Shown one piece after another: positions 19,801-23,998 of a stretch of 23,998 nucleotides of DNA. The stretch lies in contig JAANSK020243832.1 in NCBI GenBank assembly GCA_011763485.2, positions 1 to 23,998 of the forward strand, read 5' to 3'. The number at the start of each line of letters is the position of its first letter. Position 1 is the first letter of the stretch. A model generated the notes under the pieces. It was not told the origin of the DNA and did no database searches. It saw nothing but the letters and a program-made list of their open reading frames with translations. Origin of the DNA: Isoetes engelmannii. Its lineage: Eukaryota > Streptophyta > Lycopodiopsida > Isoetales > Isoetaceae. The position numbers were made by a program, and so were the translations under genes.

Positions 19801-22243
19801 GGTTGAGTCTGAGGAGCGCTTCATCTTAACCTGCCCCAACAACTAGGACGTTATCACTGCCCTTTTAGAGATCCAGCAACTTTGCAGCAGCACATAGAGA
19901 TTAAGGTCTAGCTCTATGGTCGATGGATAACAAAGGGACCAATATATATCAAGACTTATTTTAGAGTGGCCAGAATGATGAGCGGCATATCTCTACAAAG
20001 TAAATCTTCTTGCAATAGAATTTCTTTTGAATCAGAGTTTACATTATGTGACTAGGAGGATCATGTCCTCCTTGCAGATTCAAAATGCATGTACTTGGCC
20101 GTAAACACATGGGTCTTTAATGAGAACCCAACCCTCGCTGTGATGGGGCTGAGAAATGTGTGGATTGTGGGAAGGGTGGCATGGATCAACGTGCTAGGTA
20201 TGTGTATGCGCACACATGAAAAATGACTTAAAGCAGTACGGAGTACCCTTAATGGTTCAATGGCTCAGCTCAGTGGTAGAGCATGTGACTTGCAAGCAAG
20301 GGGTCCTGGACTCGATCCAGCTTGTTCATCCAATCAAATGTCATATTGGCCGCTCATCTCTCAAGAGATCCACTCAAAATGGAAGGCCTCGATAGCTTGA
20401 TAAAACAAGTGCGCCTTTAAATTTCTGTTTCTCAGCTCTTACACTTCTTGGTTGGAAGAGACAAAAGAGTCCTCATCAACTTGTGCTTCACAAAGTTCAT
20501 ATTGTCAGAACCTAATATCAAACTGGATGAACTATATCAGGAAGCATAGATGAAATCATTTTGGTGATCAGAAGTTACCAGAAAAGCAATCATCTCAGAT
20601 TCACTCTAAAGGGAAGGCACACATGCAAGTTACCAGAGATGTTAAGTTTGATATAACAGGGGTGCCTCTAGATCCCAGTTTCTTACAGCTGTATGAAGCG
20701 CAAGGTGATGACGAGACAACCAAGAAGTATAAGACCGGTCACTATCAAGTTCATACTTTTCCAACACTCATAATGAACTTTCATGTAGCATGGCTTTAAT
20801 GGAAGAAATCATTCAATCCAAGTAAGCAACTGCTTTCCATGACAGTCAAAATCAGCCACGAAAATCCTTGTTTATCTCAATAGGCTTGGACTGAAGGCTC
20901 GGTTTTCCAACAAAATTCCATGGTTTTAGAGATGCCAATAGACCATTTTGACACCCGGAGGAGCAAAACGGTTCACGGTGTGTCAAGAGATACAACAAGC
21001 ATACTGTTAACTGGGTTGACTTAAGTTTTAAGCATCTGAGCAATTGCCTCAGATCTTTTTACGTCCAAATCTTGCACTTTGTTAAATTAGAACAATAATG
21101 CATATGCTTAACATGGCAGATTAGAGAAACGACTAAGCAAGCTTTGCTAGAAAGAACCAGATATACCTGAATTTTGTCCAAATATCCGTAGCTGAGCTTG
21201 GTGGGAAAAACGGCCGGCAATTCCATATTAGGTCTATGCAGGCTCCTAAATGTCGGTTCGATGTATATAGGCCAACGTACGAAAGATGTCTGTTACATCA
21301 AATAATAAAAACTTTATAGATCCTTAAACATATCTTGAAGGCACTCCATCATGTCTTGAATGCACCTCAAGGAAACTTCAATATATCTACCTCTTCAAGT
21401 GTGCTTCATATAGCAATATATACAATGGCCTCCATTCAATTTCTAAGTCTATGGCTTTACGGTACTTCCTAAGAATCTGTCCAACACATGTAGCCCACTT
21501 AGTCTGCACAAAATGTCCACAATAGCTGTCATCGAGTAATGCCGAGAGAATAAGATGTTTAATAGATTCTTGGCCTTCCTCCCTTGACATAACTAACAGC
21601 ATGCATTGTTCAAAGAATTTAATCGTAGGATGTCGATAATGTCTATGTGATTGGTGAAAATGCTATCACTCATTGTACTTAGTGTAGATGCAATAACTCT
21701 ATTCTGATGTTGTGTAGATGCAATAACTCTATTCTGATGTTCCTTTTGTCTTTCCAAATTTAGCAGTGCAACATAGAGTTCAAGACAGTATCAACTGAAG
21801 TGCAACATAGAGTTCAAGGCAGTAGCAACTGACCTGCACAAAGATGCTGCCACAATCTCCTAAAAGTATATCCAGTCCTAATTTCACAACCTCCTGCAGA
21901 TCTTGTATATCGATCTCACTTTTCACACCAATAAACCTGCAGAATGAGAGCAATAGTAAGCATGCATTTGACGAAGGAAGCAAGGAGCCAGTTAGTTCCC
22001 TCTGGATTCACAGAATGAACAAACTACCCGCAAAATGATTACATTCAGAAAACAAAAAAGGGAAGGGAATCAGAAAGCTTACGATGAGATGTTGGGAATG
22101 AGATATGTACTTTGCAAAGCTGCAGAGCCAGTGTTCGTCTGGACCAGCTCTCGCAAAGTAGCTACGAGCTCGTGAAATCTTTCGCGTTCTTCTCCAAGTT
22201 TTTGAACTACATGTGAAGGCAGCCATTTGTTATAGAGGTGCAT
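3277..22243 (-). CDS. PA200: Proteasome activator PA200 (Blm10/PSME4 family), complete 34-exon gene
   Basis: PA200 proteins are single-chain HEAT-repeat solenoids that dock on the end of the 20S proteasome core, open its gate and promote ubiquitin-independent peptide or protein breakdown in nucleus and cytosol (family knowledge). Seen here: exons on the minus strand join in a constant frame to about 1,764 residues, close to the roughly 1,800 usual for plant PA200. Landmarks I recognise are MHLYNKWLPSHVV at the start, LPGLDANDPPKTLATLQ near residue 480, YHPSNGGSW near 325, QCVAAEIIAGIL in the big exon, LSGLMKGTEEQYA near 1645, a DUF3437-like WLP..RATVTKTIREFWRTHLDTW region near 1705-1740, and the C-terminal tail SASYFA. 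The start at 22243 matches the family start; in-frame ATGs at 22258 and 22330 could add 5 or 29 residues. No internal stop or frameshift is needed. The exon 24/25 junction is the only doubtful one. Exon coordinates are given in the five block entries. Confidence 0.94.
4839..5358 (-). other. PA200 intron 26, nothing further seen
   Basis: A 520-nt intron between exons 26 and 27 with donor GTATAT and acceptor AACCAG. No coding sequence or repeat recognised. Confidence 0.7.
5359..9728 (-). CDS. PA200: PA200 exons 22-26 (about residues 972-1425), one uncertain junction
   Basis: Exons: 22 9728-9560, 23 8678-8635, 24 8558 to about 8470, 25 about 6542-6467, 26 6340-5359. Exon 22 carries LWWLFFRYPVLVKS, exon 23 DLNSLTSFLTSLLK, exon 24 HHDTIKAQNAIFKVF, exon 25 ends SSKSMHWR, and exon 26 (982 nt, by far the longest) continues YNLMGHGILLFLGSS and holds the conserved SFMPRY-like, VFGNRVIDILREPL and QCVAAEIIAGIL stretches. 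The exon 24 end is ambiguous. The best frame-keeping choice is a GC donor (AAAAG then GCAAGC) joined to an acceptor at 6543; an alternative is AAG/GTATTT joined to CTAAG/AAAG. The exon 26 acceptor lies in a 54-bp tandem duplication. Confidence 0.85.
6331..6438 (-). repeat. 54-bp tandem duplication covering the exon 26 acceptor
   Basis: Copies 6331-6384 and 6385-6438 differ by one substitution and a small indel. On the minus strand each contains the same pyrimidine-rich run and TTTCACAG acceptor, with exon starts at 6340 and 6394. The spacing is exactly 54 nt (18 codons) and the sequence between is open in the PA200 frame. Confidence 0.92.
6543..8469 (-). other. PA200 intron 24 (about 1.9 kb) with short tandem repeats
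   Basis: AT-rich, no coding sequence seen. It contains a 20-bp tandem repeat (6863-6882 and 6883-6902, agataatatttttatggt), a 24-bp one (7850-7873 and 7874-7897, starting gtgaataatt), a repeated aggataatttct near 8140-8165, and two copies of ttggaaatttaaagctttg near 8317 and 8385. Confidence 0.65.
8679..9559 (-). other. PA200 intron 22, nothing further seen
   Basis: An 881-nt AT-rich intron with a strong GTAAGT donor and TTGCAG acceptor. No gene or repeat recognised. Confidence 0.7.
9729..11609 (-). other. PA200 intron 21 (about 1.9 kb)
   Basis: Donor GTAAGT, acceptor TTCACCAG. Two diverged copies of an acctaatatattgggt-like sequence occur near 10725 and 10820, and actttcagtc is doubled near 10777. 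Plus-strand open frames at 10062-10259 and 10450-10728 show no family resemblance and are probably chance. Confidence 0.6.
11610..14159 (-). CDS. PA200: PA200 exons 14-21 (about residues 577-971)
   Basis: Exons: 14 14159-13941, 15 13839-13696, 16 13618-13542, 17 13167-12968, 18 12905-12695, 19 12076-11997, 20 11928-11835, 21 11771-11610. Exon 14 carries MVEKFVRGNVLPGVVDDIG, exon 15 VVHKGLLKEII, exon 16 VNDAANELVKSLLQIILMYY, exon 17 DGAIWHRPSSKELALAQELL, exon 18 MLLRLDAAISGLGSSL, exon 19 the helical LLLKLLVQLLDTTVNYG, exon 20 FSKYRKKWLASKRDL, and exon 21 RPIWVLRERIFIHN. The donor of exon 14 (GTTGGT) and of exon 15 (GTCTGC) are weak but forced by phase and by similarity on both sides. For exon 15 a stronger-looking GTAAGG five bases earlier would break the frame. 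Confidence 0.91.
12077..12694 (-). other. PA200 intron 18, nothing further seen
   Basis: A 618-nt intron, donor GTAAAG and acceptor ATCTTCAG. No additional feature recognised. Confidence 0.7.
14318..16111 (-). CDS. PA200: PA200 exons 7-13 (about residues 260-576)
   Basis: Exons: 7 16111-15989, 8 15932-15865, 9 15786-15685, 10 15620-15404, 11 15208-15002, 12 14906-14791, 13 14435-14318. The introns inside this block are short (56, 78, 64, 195, 95 and 355 nt). Exon 7 starts with VPVGHSGSQ, exon 8 has SPGSSTQTHLDVLIDVLE, exon 9 YYHPSNGGSW, exon 10 MLRLIERGQYSKDDEM, exon 11 the conserved LPGLDANDPPKTLATLQ, exon 12 WKQWIKKLLDHLF, and exon 13 YSFMLGLLFQRMSAPFYEM. These match the N-terminal half of plant PA200 in order and spacing. 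Phases carried over are 0,2,2,0,0,2,0. Confidence 0.93.
16112..17765 (-). other. PA200 intron 6 (about 1.65 kb), nothing further seen
   Basis: AT-rich intron between exons 6 and 7, donor GTATAT and acceptor AACACAG. The open frame at 17050-17322 on the plus strand has no recognisable homology and is best read as chance. Confidence 0.65.
17766..22243 (-). CDS. PA200: PA200 exons 1-6 (N-terminal about 259 residues)
   Basis: Exons: 1 22243-22083, 2 21936-21834, 3 21503-21391, 4 21289-21167, 5 18112-18008, 6 17937-17766. Donors are GTAAGC, GTCAGT, GTAGAT, GTATAT, GTTAGA and GTATAT; every acceptor ends in AG. Family-like stretches, by eye: exon 2 FIGVKSEIDIQDLQEVVKLG, exon 3 KAIDLEIEWRPLY, exon 4 CRPFFPPSSATDIWTKF, exon 5 SSLEAAGLISLFLPTDGKSD, exon 6 EECFGLWC and STFWSFQWTS. 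Exons 4 and 5 are separated by a 3,054-nt intron and exons 5 and 6 by only 70 nt. Phases agree throughout (2,0,2,2,2,0 nt carried over), which is strong evidence that no exon is missing. Confidence 0.92.
18178..19140. repeat. About 0.5-kb tandem duplication in PA200 intron 4
   Basis: Unit 1 is 18178-18672 and unit 2 is 18681-19140. Both begin gttaatta and end aactttatcatcc; unit 2 lacks about 35 bp present in unit 1 near 18311-18350. Identity by eye is high, so the duplication looks fairly recent. Each unit contains a coding-like minus-strand fragment (18400-18511 and 18862-18973). Confidence 0.92.
18400..18511 (-). pseudogene. Exon-like coding fragment of unknown origin, duplicated at 18862-18973
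   Basis: Minus strand, between a TTTATAG acceptor-like site and a GTAAAA donor-like site, 112 nt read RAAMHHLPVSPQECLKEVF then SMAWEVFARQWNDHWISWQ. The amino-acid make-up looks like real protein. The tandem copy keeps most residues but has a TAG stop after VPVSPQ. I do not recognise the protein, and it does not fit the PA200 alignment between exons 4 and 5. If spliced into PA200 mRNA it would shift frame, because 112 is not a multiple of three. It may be a captured gene fragment or a poison exon. Confidence 0.45.
20256..20328 (+). repeat. tRNA-like segment, probably tRNA-derived SINE head or tRNA pseudogene
   Basis: The core GCTCAGTGGTAGAGC at 20268-20282 is a textbook tRNA D-arm (polymerase III A box). 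A TGACTTGCAAG anticodon-like loop follows, then a degraded T-arm CTGGACTCGATCCAG at 20306-20320 in the B-box position. The acceptor ends do not pair and the anticodon stem has mismatches, so it is not a working tRNA. Its place inside a large intron fits a SINE; I cannot find a clear poly(A) tail or target-site duplication. Confidence 0.55.
21682..21833. repeat. Two successive tandem duplications (30 bp and 34 bp) in PA200 intron 2
   Basis: A 30-bp unit at 21682-21711 and 21712-21741 (gtgtagatgcaataactc...) is followed by a 34-bp unit at 21766-21799 and 21800-21833 (gtgcaacatagagttcaag...). The second 34-bp copy ends exactly at the exon 2 donor, at 21833/21834. Confidence 0.9.
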
Positions 22244-22770
22244 GCTGGATGTCTCCATAGCTACTGCAGGCATTGGATCGGAATGACAGAATTGGAACAC
22301 AATGGGAATCAAAGGAGCCTCAATCTCCACTTGGGAATGTGAGAGTTAGAGATATTATAAAAACGCTGCCGTGATACGTCTTCTAACAGAGTATAAGTCA
22401 ATTCCTGCACTACCCACAACGAAAGTTCCAAAGAGACTGAATTATTCGCATCCAATTTGCAAAACTTAGCCGGAATCTAGAGCAGTAGCTAGTTTGGATA
22501 CTTTGGATACTAAATTCATGGAATCTGGACCTGGTATTACTAGTTTCTTAATCGCGCACTCAAATTTTAATTAAATTAATTAATGAATCTTTATTATGGA
22601 CAACTGAATGCACTGTAGCTTTGTGGCATTGCGAGTAAATTTGGAAATTTGTGTTCTATGCATTCTATTTGCTGAAAATTGGAACATTCAGAAATTTAGA
22701 TTTGCTGAAGCTTGTCCTTTCTTTTAATAGAAACTAGTCAAAACCTTGTTTGCGACATGCATGGTAATCC
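22244..22770 (-). promoter_or_regulatory. PA200 5' flank, putative core promoter and leader
   Basis: This is the AT-rich region upstream of the PA200 start. A weak TATA-like TTTTTATAATATC on the minus strand near 22350-22364 lies about 110 nt upstream of the ATG. The placement is inferred from position only; no transcription start can be fixed from sequence. Confidence 0.3.
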
Positions 22771-22775
22771 CATTT

Positions 22776-22793
22776 AATTCAATTCAATTCAAT
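22776..22793. repeat. Short AATTC microsatellite
   Basis: About three and a half head-to-tail copies of aattc. Confidence 0.75.
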
Positions 22794-23039
22794 GAATGTT
22801 ATGGGAAAGTGCAATGTATGAAAAATCTTTGAAAAGTGGAGCAACCTTAAAAACCCCACATGTAGCTTCTCCCTATAACACTTATTTGATGCTGGAGGTC
22901 GGAATTTCGTCGTCCGAGATCCCTAGCCCTCCTCGACGGAATCCGTTTCAGAACCTCGTTTCGAGTACTGTCACTGGACAGAGGTACCGTCAAGCTGATC
23001 AGGGCCGTCGAATGTCCCGTGAAATCCTAGCCATCCATG

Positions 23040-23430
23040 AGATCCCGTCCTCCGGGATCCCACGTGCTTATCACCTCCTCCAAGATCCCTTACCGGGGGC
23101 TGATAACCCCTCCCAATATCGACCACGGTTATCCCCTCCTCGGGGATCCCCCGCCAGGTGAGCTCTGTGATCTCATCCTCCGGAATCCCATGCCTGAAGA
23201 ACCCGTTATCCGCCACCTTGATCCCCTCCTTCGGATCACCCTCACCCACCCTCACCGTCGTTGGGTGATCCCGACCTCCGGGATCACACTGCCTTGGCGG
23301 ATATTCGGTACCATTATCAGCCATAGTGGTACCATCCTACGGGATCACTCGGCCGACCTACCATTGTGATCGCGGCATTTGGGACCACACCTCCATTATC
23401 AGCCACTGTTATTCCGACTTCCGGGATCAC
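23040..23430. repeat. Degenerate palindromic repeat block, GC-richer than flanks
   Basis: A motif of the form GATCCCnnCCTCCGGGATC recurs with changes near 23041, 23131, 23169, 23220, 23266, 23332, 23367 and 23410. The copy at 23266-23288 has perfect 9-bp arms GTGATCCCG and CGGGATCAC around a 5-bp spacer. The sequence ccattatcagcca precedes two of the copies (about 23310 and 23392). Long overlapping open frames on both strands here are by-products of low stop density, not genes. Weaker relatives of the motif continue to about 23745. Confidence 0.7.
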
Positions 23431-23998
23431 CGTGAGGAAGGGGGGTCTGACAGCAGTAGGATTTTCGGCTTGGCAGATCTTAACTATTCTTTGCCTTCTT
23501 TATTATCCCACCCTCCAAGATCCCCACCTCCAAAATCTCTGCCATCCACGTGATAGCGGCCTCTTCGAATTTAAGGCTGTCGGTCGAGTTATTACACTCC
23601 CGTACTCCATACGTCATCCAATCAGACAAGGCCACGTTAGGTGTGGAATTTTGGAGGAGGGGATCCTGCCCCTGTAGTTACTGCCATCCACGAATGGGAT
23701 GCTGCCACGTCAAGAATGGAATTCCCACCTCCACGGACTGTTGCCCTTCTCCTGTGACTTTTTGAGACGAAAGGACCTGATTCCGGTGGCACTGGAGCTG
23801 CTATGTCTCGATCTTGAGGTGCTGGTGTATTGCGAGTTGTTTAAGGTTAAAAAATTTGTGGCTAGACCTCATTTTTATTGTTCTTTAACCTTTCTAGGCT
23901 TTTTTAACCTCTGCTCTTTCTTAACGACGTCTATTCTCAACCTGGAGGACTATTGACAAAAATGTTACTAACTATCATCCTCTTAAACGAAGCCAAAA
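23431..23998. other. Right-edge sequence without a recognised gene
   Basis: C- and T-rich to about 23760, then AT-rich to the edge. Several overlapping plus-strand open frames exist but none resembles a known family, and their composition follows the repeat block. Confidence 0.5.

Larger units (their letters stand above)
18113..21166 (-). other. PA200 intron 4 (3.05 kb, the longest)
   Basis: Donor GTATAT and acceptor TTTTTTTCAG. Apart from the tandem duplication and tRNA-like segment listed separately, 19141-20255 and 20329-21166 show no gene. The open frame at 20852-21043 on the minus strand has no recognisable family. Confidence 0.7.

Noticed and set aside
20256-20328. Functional tRNA gene
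   Set aside because: Acceptor stem does not pair, the anticodon stem has mismatches, and the T-loop lacks the standard TTCGA arrangement.
17938-21166. Suspected missing PA200 exon between the N-terminal exons and the block near 17.9 kb
   Set aside because: A 105-nt exon at 18008-18112 (SSLEAAGLISLFLPTDGKSD) fits both phase and the family sequence, so the gene is continuous.
22796-23956. Overlapping open frames on both strands at the right edge
   Set aside because: Low stop density in repeat-rich C-rich sequence; no recognisable protein family and several frames open at once.

Overview
This window reads as nuclear DNA of a land plant. Coding sequence is split into many short exons by GT..AG introns with no bacterial-style operons, the main gene follows the plant form of its family, and a plant-type pentatricopeptide repeat (PPR) remnant lies beside it. 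I cannot name the species. Many introns are very short (56-80 nt) while a few run to 1.6-3.1 kb.

The window is dominated by one minus-strand gene, PA200 (PSME4/Blm10 family), the large HEAT-repeat activator that caps the 20S proteasome. I rebuilt it by hand as 34 exons from the ATG at 22243 down to a stop at 3277. The total is 5,295 coding nt, about 1,764 codons, with reading phase kept across every junction. Only one junction (exon 24/25) is uncertain. The N-terminal MHLYN..WLP start, the LDANDPPKTLAT block, the C-terminal DUF3437-like region and a final Tyr-Phe-Ala tail are all present, so the gene looks intact.

Layout from left to right: 1-122, possible 5' end of another minus-strand gene leaving the window; 123-1700, non-coding with direct repeats; about 1762-2684, a broken plus-strand PPR gene; 2690-3276, intergenic; 3277-22243, PA200. 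Its large introns are 4839-5358, 6543-8469, 8679-9559, 9729-11609, 16112-17765 and 18113-21166. The last of these holds a 0.5-kb tandem duplication with an exon-like fragment and a tRNA-like (possibly SINE-derived) segment. 22244-23998 is the 5' flank of PA200 and includes a GC-richer block of degenerate palindromic repeats (about 23040-23430).

The most unusual property is the number of short tandem direct duplications (20-69 bp, plus one of about 0.5 kb). Two of them copy PA200 splice-site regions: a 54-bp in-frame duplication of the exon 26 acceptor, and a 34-bp duplication ending exactly at the exon 2 donor. I see no previously undescribed multi-gene system, rRNA, CRISPR array or intact transposon.
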